Part shown: piece by piece, positions 32,601 through 44,271 of the stretch
Position numbering within the stretch: position 1 is the stretch's first letter
How the letters are laid out: each line of letters begins with the position of its first letter
Assembly (NCBI GenBank): GCA_012934845.2
Contig: WNNJ02001601.1
Coordinates: 1-64,000 of the forward strand
Length of the DNA stretch: 64,000 nucleotides
Reading direction: 5' to 3'
Source: Pomphorhynchus laevis
Lineage: Eukaryota > Acanthocephala > Palaeacanthocephala > Echinorhynchida > Pomphorhynchidae
Translations under genes and position numbers: made by a program
The notes under the pieces: generated by a model
What the model was told of the DNA's origin: nothing
Seen by the model: only the letters and a program-made list of their open reading frames with translations
Database searches by the model: none

Positions 32601-33535
32601 ATTCATCATGCTGATCACCCATCCGTATTTTCTGCGAGCTCCCACAAGGTTCAGTCTTAGGACCTCTGCTTTTCTCTCTTCTACTCGGCGATCGCTCTCC
32701 GTTTATCAAACCTTACTCCTTTAGCGTCATGCAATACGCCGATAACATCCTCATATATGCTCATGTACCTACCCATTGCATACACGATATCGCAATTTCT
32801 GGCTCCAACTGTCTTTCTTCTATTTACAACCGTCTCTCCAATTTTCGTCTCGTTCTAAACCCAAACAAGTCCAAAATAATGTGGATTCTTCCCCGTCAAC
32901 CTAACATATCTCCTCCTCCTGTATACTTTGCCTCCTCAGTCATCTCCATAGTCTACAATCTTACTTTCTTATGATTCCATTTCGATGATCACCTTTCTCT
33001 TAAACCCTTCGTCCGCTAAAAGGTCCGCTCGTATAACTTAATTCTCCGTGACATTTGCCGTATCTGCAGGTTATCGACTTCCGTTCTTGTATGTCTCTTC
33101 TTTGATCGCTTCTTTTCCCTAAAATTGATTACTGCATCAGATTCTTCGCAAATTCTCCAAAATCCATCATCTTAACCCTACAACGCATCATCAACTCCGC
33201 CGTTCGAGTGCTCCTACGTCTCCGTCGCTTTGACCACACATCCACATATGTTGCCAAACACTCTTGTTCCACGATTCTCATTCACATGCAACTCCGCTTT
33301 CTTATTGTAACTTTTCGTAACATCGCTGTCGGCTTCCCATCGTTCATCAACCACCCTTTCTTAGACTACACTCGCCCGACCCCTCTATCACTGTGTTCCC
33401 GTAATTCCCTCTTAATCTACGTTCCCAATTACTCTAACAACTACGGTCTCAGAATTTTCTTTGTTTCCACCCCATTCGACGTTCGCCGCGCTCCCTTTTG
33501 CACCGGCACCCATTTGCCATGTAAAAATAAATCTA
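29630..33535 (+). mobile_element. LINE family B, copy B1, long but heavily mutated
   Basis: Begins with 5' UTR sequence including about 1.5 copies of a 20-bp monomer (29631-29653) that copy B4 has seven times. ORF1 starts at 29683 (MGRRNKTATT) with the C-x4-C...C-x2-C finger (HCSTHDC, CGFC) and a C-terminal half at 30190-30700. ORF2 follows: EEP nuclease 30667-31480 (ITESWHSDSE, LGDFNIHL, THILGGALDIIAVP) and RT to about 33480 (LPTLSKLLKRL, MQYADNILIYAH with YADD changed to YADN, NPNKSKIMWILPR). At least six stops or frame changes. A 13-bp inverted repeat is inserted at 31622-31650. The 3' hairpin is degenerate (GGCACCCATTTGCCATG). Confidence 0.85.
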
Positions 33536-33728
33536 TTTTATGCGGTTCAAATGTTCTTCGAGGTCATTCTTTAATTATTCGAAGAAGCAGGGTACAAAAA
33601 TTGGGCGCGATGCAATTTTGTAGAAGAATTGTTGAGCTTTGGAACAATTTTAATGCAGACCCCGTTGGATGCAGTTTACTTAGTACTTTTAAAAGAAAGA
33701 CTACAAATCGATCAGGCAATGATTCGTG
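33536..33728 (+). mobile_element. LINE RT C-terminal fragment (family J)
   Basis: Reads GSNVLRGHSLIIRRSR...FCRRIVELWNNFNADPV...STFKRKTT then a stop near 33727. This is the conserved C-terminal domain of CR1-like ORF2 (LRGH..., R.VELWN.L pattern), but not that of A, B, C or D. It is sandwiched between the tail of B1 and the start of B2. Confidence 0.6.
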
Positions 33729-33742
33729 ATGCAAGGTATCGT

Positions 33743-36700
33743 TTCTATACCTTGCATCCATCAATCAAAATAAACTCCACCAACCTTCACTATCCTTCAA
33801 CTCATAACCATTCCTCACATCGCTTGCCACCCTCTTTATTATCATTATCCTCTGTCTCCCGTCGTCAAACCAAATTTCTCCAAATCATCAACTGCCAGCT
33901 CTTCTATCGTGATCTCACCTACTCATGTCAGTCGTCCTACTTTACGGAAGCGCTTTGCTTCTCGCGATCGTTGTGTCATTGTCACTAATATCACGCCTTC
34001 TAACTCCTTATCTCAGCAAGCACGTCTAGACCACGATGCTTCCGCCTTCAGATCCATCCTCTCGTCTATTGTTCCTGCGGATAAACCATCCTTTTTCAAG
34101 GACATTTCTCCTGTCGCATTCATCCGCCTAAACAAATCTTCTTAATCTAATCCTTCCCAGCCCCCTCTCCTAAAAATTGTTTTCAAGCATCGCTCTCACG
34201 CGTCTTCTGTCTTCTCTCAACGATTCAAACTCATGTCATCTTCAACCACTCGAATTTTCCCCGATCGCGCCCCTTCTGAAATCGCTCAAATCTCTTCAGC
34301 CCGCATCAAAAAACGCCGTCGCGAGGAAAACGGCGAAACATCACTCTCCATCCGAAACATAAACGGAAATTTTCAAGTTGAACACATCCGTCGCAAAATT
34401 CGATGGCGCTCTATCTCTCCTATGTGTCTTATCCACTAGACTCTTTCGCCACAACACACAGTTTCCGCCTCGGTCTCCTCAACACTAGATCTATTCTCAA
34501 TAAATCCGATCTTATCCTCAACCTATTCACCAAGCAATCCATCGATCTCTAATGCCTCACTGAATCCTGGCACTCAGATTCCGACGACCTTTCCATTCGC
34601 CGTCTGCTTTATACCGGTTGCTCCCTAGTCGAATCCGCCCGCCCCCTCAGCTCATGCCCTTCTAAATTCTCTAATCATGGCGGCATCGTCGCATTCGCGC
34701 GTCACCCCGCGTCTCTTCGCAAAATCAATCCCCCTTTCAGTCCTTGCTCTTTTGAATTGCTCACTTCTCGTTTTTCTAACCCGATCACTCTAGATCTCGC
34801 CATTGTATACCGTCCTAGGTCATCAGCTCCTACTGCCTTATTTTTTACCAAACTCGCTGACCTCCTTTCTAATTGTTCTTTGTCCTCAATCCCTTCAATC
34901 GTTCTAGGCGACTTCAATATCCGCCTAGACCGCCCCTCTTCCACGGATTCCATCTGGTTTATCAACATTCTATCCAACTACAATTACAAACTAATCTCAA
35001 CTGCCGTCACACATATACTTGGTGAGGCACTCGACATCATCGCTGTCCCCGATCATTTTGCTGCATACACCTCACTGTCCATCTCTGATCCTGGTCTATC
35101 CGATTACTTTCTTATCACCCTTGATCTCACTCACAACCACACCCCTCCTCACACACCTACAATTCTACTTTGCCCTTGGAGAAATCTTGACCTCTCACTT
35201 CTCTGCTCTGCCTTACTCAAATTATCTCTATCATTACCCACAATAACATATTCATCTCCTCACGATCTCGCCTTTATTTTCGACTCTGAACTCACATCCA
35301 CTCTCGATCTTCTCTTGCCCTTCAAGTCTCACTCACACCGTCGCTTGCACCGTGCCCCATGGTTTGAAATCCAATGCCTACTCTCAAAGCGTCGACCCCG
35401 CCATGCTTTTCGAGCATATCACCGCTCTCTCAGACGTGATTTCTGCACGATCACTTCGTCTTCGCGTGATTCCTATCTTGCTCTTCGCCGGTCTCATCTT
35501 AACCTACTACGTACCAAATGCAACTCTTCTGGCAGCATAAAATCATCACTTCATTCAACTCTAAGACTCTTTGGCATACTTATAACTCTATCCTGGCTCG
35601 TTCCGCTTCGCCGTGCAACATCAATGTCCATAGTTATTCGTCATTTCTCCAGACTAAAGTATCCACGTTGCTCTCTCACACCCCGGTCTCCATCCTATCC
35701 CACTCTGCCCCGCCTAGCCTCATCCTTCCGGAACTCTATTATCTTCTTTCTGTCTCACCTACCGAAGTATCACCTGTCCTCATGTTCTTGCCCAACAAAA
35801 CCTCACCTGCCGATCCCCTGACGACTCACATATTAAAATCCATATGCTTATCGATATTCCCGTTTCTCACAATCTTGTTTAACTCGTCCATCCGAAGTCG
35901 TATCTTCCATTCACACTAAAAATCCGCAACCGTTCGTCCCGTCCTTGCTCGCTCTTCTTCGCCGTGCAACATCAATGCCAATGATTATTCGTCATTTCTC
36001 CAGACTAAAGTATCCACGTTGCTCTCTCTCACACCCCGGTCTCCATCCTATCCCACTCTGCCCAGTCTAATCTCATCCTTCCGGAACTCTTTCATCTTCT
36101 CCCTGTCTCACCTACAGAAGTATCATCTGTCCTCATGTCCTTGCCCAACAAAACCTCACCTGCCGATCCCCTGCTTACCTACATATTAAAATCTATATGC
36201 TCATAGATATCCCCATTTCTCACAACCTTGTTTAACTCGTCCATCCGCAGTCGTATCTTCCATTCACACTGGAAATCCGCAATCGTTCGTCCCCTCCTTA
36301 AGAAACAATCGCTCGACCCCTCCCTTCCTTCTAGCTATCGCCCCATTTCACTACTCCCTACTCTTTCAAAGCTCTTAGAACGCCTCATCTTAATACAAAT
36401 CAACGCTTATCTCTCTTCATCCAATCTGTACCCTCCTTCCCGATCCGCTTTCCGCTCTAATCACTCGACAGAAATCGCATGCATAAAAGTGTACAACGAC
36501 TTACTCATTTCTCGAGACAAGGCTCTATATAGTGTTCTCATCTCCCTCGACCTCTCCTCCGCATTCGACATTGTCGACCACTCCGTCCTCCTTTCTCACC
36601 TTCGTTATGATTACGGTTTTTCTTCCTCATCCGTAGCATGGTTCGCTTCATATCTATCCGACCGTTCCTTTCGCGTCTGTTCTAATTCATCATCCTCCCC

Positions 36701-37730
36701 TCCCATCCTATTTTTTGCGGGGTCTCACAAGGTTCAGTTCTAGGTTCCCTGCTTTTCTCTCTTTTGCTTGGCGATCTATCTCCGTCTATTAAACCTTACT
36801 CCTTTAAGGAAATGCAATACGCCGATGACATTCTAATCTATGCTCATGCACCCGCACATCGGATACACGATATCGGTATTTCTGCCTCCAACTGTCTTTC
36901 TTCTATCTACAAACATATCTCCAATCTCCATCTCGTTATAAACCCTGAAAAGTCCAAAATAATGTGGATCCTTCCCCGTAAACCAAACATATCTCCTCCC
37001 ACTGTATATTTTGCCTCATCGATCATCCCCATAGTCCACAATCTCACTTTCTTAGGCTTCCATTTCGATGATCACCTTTCCCTTAAACCCTTCGTCCGTG
37101 ACAAGGTCCGCTCATCGAACTTAATTTTCCGTAACATCTGCTGTATCCGCCCCCTTATCGACTTCCGTTCTTGTATGTCTCTTCTTTCATCGCTTCCTTT
37201 CCCTAAAATCGATTACTGCCTTAGCCTTTTCGCCAATTCTCCAAAATCCATCATCCTACCCCTACAACGAATAATCAACACCGCCGTTCGAGTGCTCTTT
37301 CGTCTCCGTCGCTTCGACCACACATCCACATATTTTGCCCAACTCTCCTGGCCCACCATCCACATCCGCATCAAACTCCGCCTTCTTCTCGTTACCTTTC
37401 GTCTCATCGCTGTCGGCTCCCCATCGTTCATCAACCTTCCTTTCTTAGACGATACTCGCCCCACCTCGCTATCGCTTCGTTCCTGTCATACCCACTTACT
37501 CCACGTTCCTAATTACTTCAACAACTACGGTCTCCGATCCTTCCTCGTCGCTGCCTCACTCGCCTGAAATCAACTCCCTCTCGACGTCCGCCGCGCCCCC
37601 TCCTTTATCACATTCAAACACCTCCTCCGTTCACACCTTCTCGACACCTGATTCATAGTCTTGTTTTGTTGTGGTCGTGTAAGCGTGCGCTGGCACGCAT
37701 TTGCCACGTTAAAATAAATCCTTTTTTTTC
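33743..37730 (+). mobile_element. LINE family B, copy B2, 5'-truncated and mosaic
   Basis: Starts inside ORF1 (HPSIKINSTNL...). The ORF1 end (33909-34439) overlaps ORF2 (ATG 34403) by 37 nt. Endonuclease 34403-35250 (LGDFNIRLDRP, THILGEALDIIAVP); RT 36228-37567 (SSYRPISLLPTLSKLLERL, LDLSSAFDIVDH, MQYADDILIYAH). 3' hairpin GCGTGC-GCTG-GCACGC at 37683-37698, then ATTTGCCACGTTAAAATAAAT. About 350 bp is present twice (about 35590-35940 and 35945-36290). The first copy is closer to B3 (58250-58600) than to its neighbour, so two B copies appear joined. A few stops and frame changes. A perfect 11-bp hairpin marks the 5' junction (33729-33757). Confidence 0.88.
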
Positions 37731-38340
37731 TTATTTTAATAACTAATTTATTTATTTGCGAACTTATTGTGAGCCAGCTATTTGAGCTAATGCTCGTATG
37801 TTGTTGAATGTATAATGACAATATTATAATTTATCTATTCTAGATGTAAACTCATTTTTATTTTTTAATAAAGCCTTGCATTTGATTCTATTTACATAAG
37901 CAGTGGACTGAAAACTGTTCATTGAAGTATAACATTTCATTAATTTGACAAAGCATTACCTATTCTTTCATAGCATTGTCATCCACTCAATAAGTGCTTG
38001 ATCCAACGAGTTAGGTGATAATCGACATAAATACTATCGAGCATATTAATTCAGTACGTGGAACGGAATCAAACGCGATCAAATGCCCATTGTTTACGAG
38101 CATGCAAAGTATTCGTTAGACACGAGCGTATATTTCGAAAATTGTTGCCAGTCGCTCTAGTTTATTAAACCCAATACGCTTATTAATATTTTGTGAAAAA
38201 TTTTCCCAAGTATACTCTACTTACAGTAGATGCTAAACTTACAGGCCTAAAGGTATTTATATTACAAGCGTTTCGTTTTTGGAAGTGGTACCACAATCGA
38301 CGACTTTTAATCATTTGGAATAGCATAGGCTATTACAATA
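37731..38340. other. Unassigned AT-rich stretch
   Basis: Between the 3' end of LINE B2 and the tail of LINE C. Only short open frames; no motif or family recognised. Confidence 0.4.
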
Positions 38341-38344
38341 TATT

Positions 38345-39357
38345 ATTATCAAGTTCAGACTTAGCCATAAGGCTTTAAGCCGATCACACAATACAGAAAA
38401 AAGATCAACCAAATGGGTAGGTTAGAAAAGGTGACAAATCAGCCTGGACGTATATCCAACGTCGAACCCTGTTTTTGAAAGCGAGGAAATTGGTGATGGC
38501 AGCGACAGGTTCAGGCAAACTATTCCAAACATCTACTGCCCGTTCAGACAGTCTGTAAAATTTTCGCAGCTTACCCGGTAATTTTTTAAAAAGCATCTTA
38601 CAATGGCCTCGCAATCTCGAATTATCTCGAAATCTAACTACACCCAAAGGAAAGCCATCAGCTGAATGTACAATTTTCCAAAGTGTAATCAGATCAAGAA
38701 AAAGATACCGATACCTCACTGATAAAACGTTCAAACATCTTAATCTTGAAATAAAGCTTCCTTGACAACACATCCGAGAAGCTCGTCTCATTACACTTTC
38801 CAAGTTATTCAACTCACTCCTGGTCGTTGGAAAGGTTGCCTGTACACAATACTCAAGATGTGGTCTTACTAGGGCACAATAAAGTTTGGCGAAGATTTGC
38901 GGCGATAATTTTGCAAAAGTCATTTTTATGCAGTATAAGGCACGTATCGCTTTTAACCGCGCGTGATCACTATTTGCTCTTGTCTTTAGCGATTCGTGAA
39001 TTATCACTCCCAGGTCGGGATGTTCTGAGACTCGCTTGATTGAGTGTCCATTTATTTTGTAATCGAAATGAGTTTTATCTCTACCCAATCTGATCCATAC
39101 ACATTTTGTCGCGTTGAGTATCAAGCCAGTGCTATTACACCAAGTCCCGATACGGTTAAGGTCACATTGTAAAAATTCACAATCCGCCTCGTTTTGGGTT
39201 GTTGCCCATATTTTAACATCGTCAGCAAATGCCAGGTGAGGACACTTTAACCTTAGGAGTAGGTCATTCAAAAAGATGATAAAGAGAAGTGGACCTAGGA
39301 CCGTGCCCTGAGGAACACCCGAATGAACACGTCGAGCTGTTGACAAAACTTCATCTA
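38345..39357 (-). mobile_element. LINE family C (CR1-like), 5'-truncated
   Basis: Minus-strand copy that begins within the RT at motif B and keeps an uninterrupted frame to the end of ORF2 (38405-39346). The 3' UTR has the hairpin AGCC-TTAT-GGCT (38363-38374 on the plus strand), then AACTTGATAATAAT, shared in form with families D and E. The 5' boundary at 39358-39394 is a perfect 18-bp inverted repeat with a 1-nt spacer. Confidence 0.85.
38405..39346 (-). CDS. LINE C reverse transcriptase, C-terminal 313 aa
   Basis: Open for 313 codons. RT motif B VHSGVPQGTVLGPLLFIIFL at the start, catalytic motif C as HLAFADDVKIW (about residue 35-45), then LNRIGTWC...LNATKCVW, LGVIIHESLK, and the C-terminal domain (ALVRPHLEYC, LNNLESVMRRASRMC, RYRYLFLDLITLWKIVH, LSERAVDVWNSLPEPV). 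The RT fingers and motif A are missing, as is the endonuclease, so it cannot act alone. The clean frame suggests recent arrival. Confidence 0.85.
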   Translation of the reverse strand: MSTARRVHSGVPQGTVLGPLLFIIFLNDLLLRLKCPHLAFADDVKIWATTQNEADCEFLQCDLNRIGTWCNSTGLILNATKCVWIRLGRDKTHFDYKINGHSIKRVSEHPDLGVIIHESLKTRANSDHARLKAIRALYCIKMTFAKLSPQIFAKLYCALVRPHLEYCVQATFPTTRSELNNLESVMRRASRMCCQGSFISRLRCLNVLSVRYRYLFLDLITLWKIVHSADGFPLGVVRFRDNSRLRGHCKMLFKKLPGKLRKFYRLSERAVDVWNSLPEPVAAITNFLAFKNRVRRWIYVQADLSPFLTYPFG

Positions 39358-39395
39358 ATAGGCTAATTAGATGAAGTTCATCTAATTAGCCTATA

Positions 39396-40255
39396 CTTCA
39401 TTTAATAGGCTTCATCTAATAGGCTAATATAGGCTAAATACGGACAATTTTAACAATTCTTGGATAAAAGAATAAGTGGATGTATATCCACAATAACCCC
39501 TTTAATAATAAACTAATTTTTAAAGCAATTCAGTACACGTCATCATTGAAAAATCACTTATATCGGTCACTCAGTTTAGTATTCTATTCTGTCTGAACCA
39601 TGCATATTCAATTGGGATTTTCATAAGACAACTGCAAGTGATTGAGGATGTTGTGTACACCTTTTGTCAATTAACCAGATTAAGTATAATCATTTAAATA
39701 TATATAATTTAATTCCTCAGATATAATTGAATGAGTTGCCCACAAATGAGCCCCATATTATTACTTAGATAACGTTTAATAAAAAGTAGGGAATCATTGG
39801 GTTTCTAAATCAAGATTGCATAAGACGGATCATTTAAATTAGGTATTTTTCTCAAAATCCTTGTATGCCTTAAACAAGTCACGAGGATATGCCCTAGAGC
39901 TGACAAGAAAAAGGACAGATTAAAAGGGATAACCAATGCCAGATTCAACTTCAATTTATTTTTGCGCTAAATGAGAGAAGTGCTTTTTGCGCTAAATGCT
40001 GCTAACGAAGCATTTTACTTGTTAAATGCTTCGTAAGCAGAACGCGACAAAGTTGCTTGTTGGTTGTGAAAGTAATGATGACAGAACTAATCAAGTGATC
40101 TAATAACGTACCTATTGTTCGTATATAAGGACAATGTTCAAATCGCTCAAGGGTTATAAGGATGTTAGCTTATTTGAGCTTTGATATCCGGAACGCAGTG
40201 GGTTAGATAGCACAAATAAATTAGTATCGCATGTTGTAACTTATCATTTTTATAT
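39396..40255. other. Unassigned stretch
   Basis: No gene or element family recognised. Short direct repeats of the flanking hairpin sequence (TTCATCTAATAGGCTAAT) lie at 39396-39440. A 17-bp inverted repeat with one mismatch lies at 39999-40040 (CTGCTAACGAAGCATTT against AAATGCTTCGTAAGCAG). Confidence 0.4.
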
Positions 40256-40259
40256 TGCG

Positions 40260-41295
40260 TCATTGAGTCTGTTTTGATAGAAGTGAAATCGTAATAATAG
40301 TTGGGCTCATACTGACAGCTATGTATACGTCTTTGCTGCAAAAATAAACAAAGTCATTTAATTTCCAGCTCCGAGCGACGGAGGAATAAAAAACGTATGC
40401 TGGCAAAGAATTCCATTCAAGTGAAGCAGCGACGATCAAAGCGCAGATGTTGGTTGAGTGCGGAGGGATGTGGATAAGTAGATAATTACTTGATCGAGAG
40501 GGCAGAAAGTGAATCATCAAGGTGAGTGACAAAATATAAGACGAAAGGTAACAATACGCAAACGGAATTCAACACGAAGGCTAATTGTGAACCAGGATAA
40601 GACGGAAAGGTTAAGGGAGATATTATCTAAGCCGCGAAGACGCAAGAGGACACTAGCAGCAGAGTTTATTATACGATGAGAAGGGCGCAGAATTGAATAA
40701 TTGACAAATAAGTTAGGCAATAATCAATTATGTGGGATAGTAAAGAGGATATAATTACGAGATAAGAGCAGAATTCGATCAGCCTACTAATGTGATGGAG
40801 ATGACGATATATTAAGAGAGTAGAGCGAACTTTGTGATGAACAAAAGGTTTGAGTGAAAGGAAATTGTCGAAGTGGAAACCTAAGAAAACCATATTGCCA
40901 ATGATTGCGAGAATGATCTAATTAACAGATAAAATAAGTTGAGCTATTTTTCGAGGTGATGAGAGATGATCCACATGATTTTATACTTTTCATGATTAAG
41001 AGCTATACGAAGAGATGAAAGATGGTTGGAGATAGAATAAGACAATTTCTGGCAGAAGTAGCGAGGAGTAGCGAGGTCGTAAATACAGAGATTATGCGCA
41101 TGAGAGTATTAGAGGTTATCATCGGCATACTGCATCATATGAAAGTTATGTTCACGAGTTATATACGACAAGTTGCCGAGAAGGGAGAACATAAGAGAAT
41201 TTAAAACAGAGCCTTGCCGAACATCATACGAGTTGGAAGAAAATATAGAGAAAGAGTAGATTTAGTGAATACAGAAAGAGCGTTTGGAGAGATAA
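40260..41295 (-). mobile_element. LINE family H (A/B relative), decayed RT part
   Basis: On the minus strand: SYDVRQGSVLNSLMFSLLGNL (motif B), a decayed motif C region, FLGFHFDNFLSLKPFVHHKVRS, IINSAASVLLRLRGLDNISLNLSVLSW, FRLRIVTFRLI, and a weak C-terminal end (AASLEWNSLPAYV). The order matches the RT of families A and B, but the sequence is much more diverged, with several stops and frame changes. The family A copy at 41296-44443 interrupts or truncates it on the right. Confidence 0.7.
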
Positions 41296-41403
41296 TACAA
41301 TAATAATTAATACAATAATTTATTTAACGTGGCAAATGCGTGCAAAATGCACGCTTACATAACAACTAACAAAAAAATAACATCAAAGGTCACAGGTAAT
41401 TAG

Positions 41404-43005
41404 TTAATTGTTGAAATAAAATTGGATTTGTCGTTTGAAGCGCTGCAGGGAAGTTGATTGGCGTATATGAATGGGCAGATGATTCCACAAGAGAGGAGCA
41501 GCCACAACGAAGGAGCGGAAGCCAAAAGAGGTAGAGTAGATTGGGACATGTAAAAGAAGGGAATTACGGGAACGCAGAGCACAATACACAGTACGAGAAT
41601 TGTCTAGAAAAGGAGGGTTGAGAAATGAAGGGGTATGAAAAGTTACAAGGCGAAAAGCAACGATAAGAAGACGAATTTGAACACGACAATAAATGGTAGG
41701 CCAATTAAGAGAAACAAGATAGTGGGATGTATGATCAAAACGACGAAGACGGAGGAGAATTCGGACAGCTGCGTTGACGATGCGTTGTAGGGGAAGAAGA
41801 GTGGATTTAGGTGAGTTGGAAAATAGACTAAGACAATAATCGAGCCTAGAAAAAAGGAAAGATGATATGAGAGTCATACAAGAAGGGAAATCGATCAATC
41901 TACGAACTTGACGGAGGTTGCGGAGTATCAAGGTAGATGAGCGTACTTTATCTCTAACGAAAGGTTTAAGTGAAAGTCGGTTGTCAAAATGGAAGCCTAG
42001 GAAAACGAGATTATCAACGATAGGAAGAATTGTAGAATTTAATGATACGGAGGGAGGTTCGAAGCCGAGGCGTCGAGGTAGGATCCACATAATTTTGGAT
42101 TTATCAGGATTCAGAGAAAGGCGAAGGGAAGAAAGATGATTGGAAATTGAGACAAGACAGTCCGAAGCGGAAACACTAAGATCGTGAATACGATAAACAG
42201 GTGCATGAGCATAGATGAGAATGTCATCAGCATATTGCATAACATGGAAGTTAAATTTATGAGAAATCGAAGACAAATCACCAAGAAGAAGAGAGAAAAG
42301 TATAGGGCCTAATACGGAGCCTTGTGGAACACCGGACGGAATGGACGAAGGATAAGAGAGTGAAGAGTTAGAATATACGCGAAATTTACGGTTTGATAGA
42401 TATGAAGAAAACCATGATACAGTGGGTAAAGAGAAGTCATAATCATAACGAAGGCGATGGAGAAGAATTGAGTGATCGACGATGTCAAAAGCAGACGATA
42501 GATCAAGAGAAACTATGACACTACATAATTTATGATCGCGCGATATGAGTAAGTCGTTATAAACTTTAAGACATGCAATTTCGGTAGAGTAATTAGAGCG
42601 AAAAGCGGCTTGGAAGGGAGGAAATAAGTTAGAGGAATGAAGATATATATTAACTTGCTTAAGAACGAGACGCTCAATGAGTTTAGAGAGGGTTGGGAGA
42701 AGTGAAATAGGACGGTACGAAGATGGTAGTGAGGAGTCGAGAGATTGCTTTTTGATGAGAGGACGAACAGTGGCGCATTTCCAGATGGAAGGAAATGTAC
42801 GGCTACGGATGGACGAGTTGAACAATGTGGTTAGGAAGGGTAAGATAACGAAGCAGATATTTTTAAGCAAGTGAGTGGAAATCGGGTCAGAGGGAGAGGT
42901 TTCATTAGGTAATGACAGCAGAAACGAAGAAACTTCATCAGATGAAACGGGAAGAAGGTGGAATAGCACTGGGAGGAAGGTATTGAAAGAGAAGCGAGGG
43001 TACAA
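41404..43005 (-). CDS. LINE A2 ORF2, linker end + RT + C-terminal domain
   Basis: 533 open codons containing SSYRPISLLPTLSKLIERL, motif A VSLDLSSAFDIVDHSILL, motif B IPSGVPQGSVLGPILFSLL, motif C MQYADDILIYAHAP, NPDKSKIMWILPRR, and the C-terminal domain through RQSTSLQRFKRQIQFYFNN. All RT catalytic motifs are intact. At the A-run where the plus-strand copy has an extra base, this copy has five As and keeps frame. Its link to the endonuclease part is broken upstream. Confidence 0.88.
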   Translation of the reverse strand: MYPRFSFNTFLPVLFHLLPVSSDEVSSFLLSLPNETSPSDPISTHLLKNICFVILPFLTTLFNSSIRSRTFPSIWKCATVRPLIKKQSLDSSLPSSYRPISLLPTLSKLIERLVLKQVNIYLHSSNLFPPFQAAFRSNYSTEIACLKVYNDLLISRDHKLCSVIVSLDLSSAFDIVDHSILLHRLRYDYDFSLPTVSWFSSYLSNRKFRVYSNSSLSYPSSIPSGVPQGSVLGPILFSLLLGDLSSISHKFNFHVMQYADDILIYAHAPVYRIHDLSVSASDCLVSISNHLSSLRLSLNPDKSKIMWILPRRLGFEPPSVSLNSTILPIVDNLVFLGFHFDNRLSLKPFVRDKVRSSTLILRNLRQVRRLIDFPSCMTLISSFLFSRLDYCLSLFSNSPKSTLLPLQRIVNAAVRILLRLRRFDHTSHYLVSLNWPTIYCRVQIRLLIVAFRLVTFHTPSFLNPPFLDNSRTVYCALRSRNSLLLHVPIYSTSFGFRSFVVAAPLLWNHLPIHIRQSTSLQRFKRQIQFYFNN

Positions 43006-43314
43006 GGGGGCTGTGGGTAGTAGGGAAAGTAAATTAGATAGCTTAGTTTGTAGATAAGAAGAAAATTCATCAGGATTTATATTACAAGGAGTAGATGATC
43101 GTGAAAGAATTGAGTTTAAGATTTTCCAATGAGATTTAGAGTTGGAAGATGACTAAAGTTGATTTCGCCAAAATATTGTACGTTTAGTACGTATAAGAAT
43201 AATATGTGAACGACGTAGAGAAAAGTAGGAATCACGGAGATTTGGAGGGAGTGAGTTAGGAGAACGTTTAAGAAAGCGATTATACACACAAAAAGAGTGA
43301 CGGAGTCACTCTTT

Positions 43315-44271
43315 TCAGCGCAAGCGCTGAGAACGTCGGAGTCGACTAGGCAAAAGGTTATTGAGGATCGACCTAAGTTCAGAATCAAACAGAATGCAGA
43401 GATAATCGGGAGAGAGATAGTTGAGAGGAAGTGAAAAGAGTGAATAATTGAGTATGGCTGTACAGAGAATAGTGATATCGAGAAGTTTCCAGGGTCGACT
43501 TGGTGTGGATAATGGTGGAGGCGGAGAAGGAGGATGGTGACGAGTAAGAGTAAGAGTGACAAGGAAATGATCGGACAAATCAGGATCAGTAATTGACAAC
43601 GATGTATAGTCATTGAAGCAGTTAGGAACAGCAATGATGTCGAGAGCACCGCCGAGAATATGAGTTGGGCTTGTTGAAAGTAATTTATTGTTAAAATCAG
43701 AAAAAAGATTAGTTAAAGTGATAGAGTCAGAGTCAGCCGGGCGATCAAGACGAATGTTAAAGTCACCGAGATCAAAAGAGGGAGTATAAGACAATGAACA
43801 GTGAGACATAAGATCTGCAAGGTCGTTAAAGAAGATACGTGATGTGGGAACTGAACCTGGACGGTATACAATCACAATTAACAGATGGAAAGGCGTTGAT
43901 AATCTGCATATGAGTAATTCGAACGAGGTGTAACGGATGTTTACGTCAATTTTACGTAAAGACATTGGGTGACGAGCAATGGCAACTATACCGCCTTGGT
44001 TAAAAACAGTAGATGTATGAGAGGCAATTGGACGAGCTGATTCAACTAAAGAACAACCAGAGCGACATAAACGACGAATAGCAAGATCGTCGGAGTCAGA
44101 GTGCCATGATTCGGTAATGCAGAGAATATCGATAGATAATTGATCGAAGATATCACGGAGCATATCAGCTTTATGAAAAACGGAGCGAGTGTTGAATAGA
44201 CTAAGACGAAAAGTATGCTTAGGAGCGAGATCGACTAGCGAAGGAGACAAGGGGGAGAGATGGGACGCCAT
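43315..44271 (-). CDS. LINE A2 ORF2, endonuclease part
   Basis: 318 codons from the ORF2 start MASHLSPLSPSLVDLAPK: SLFNTRSVFHKADML, CITESWHSDSDD, NQGGIVAIARHP, IVIVYRPGSVPT, LGDFNIRLDRPAD, ILGGALDIIAVPN, SDHFLVTLTLTR. It ends at the snap-back junction near 43315. The full EEP nuclease is present. ORF2 begins 3' of the ORF1 remnant with the same overlapping layout as in the plus-strand copy. Confidence 0.88.
   Translation of the reverse strand: MASHLSPLSPSLVDLAPKHTFRLSLFNTRSVFHKADMLRDIFDQLSIDILCITESWHSDSDDLAIRRLCRSGCSLVESARPIASHTSTVFNQGGIVAIARHPMSLRKIDVNIRYTSFELLICRLSTPFHLLIVIVYRPGSVPTSRIFFNDLADLMSHCSLSYTPSFDLGDFNIRLDRPADSDSITLTNLFSDFNNKLLSTSPTHILGGALDIIAVPNCFNDYTSLSITDPDLSDHFLVTLTLTRHHPPSPPPPLSTPSRPWKLLDITILCTAILNYSLFSLPLNYLSPDYLCILFDSELRSILNNLLPSRLRRSQRLR

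Noticed and set aside
32454-32709. Arg/Lys-rich minus-strand frames here and in other B and A copies (for example 26521-26742, 37213-37464, 59575-59796)
   Set aside because: Antisense of the pyrimidine-rich LINE ORF2; they recur at the same ORF2 position and carry no motif.
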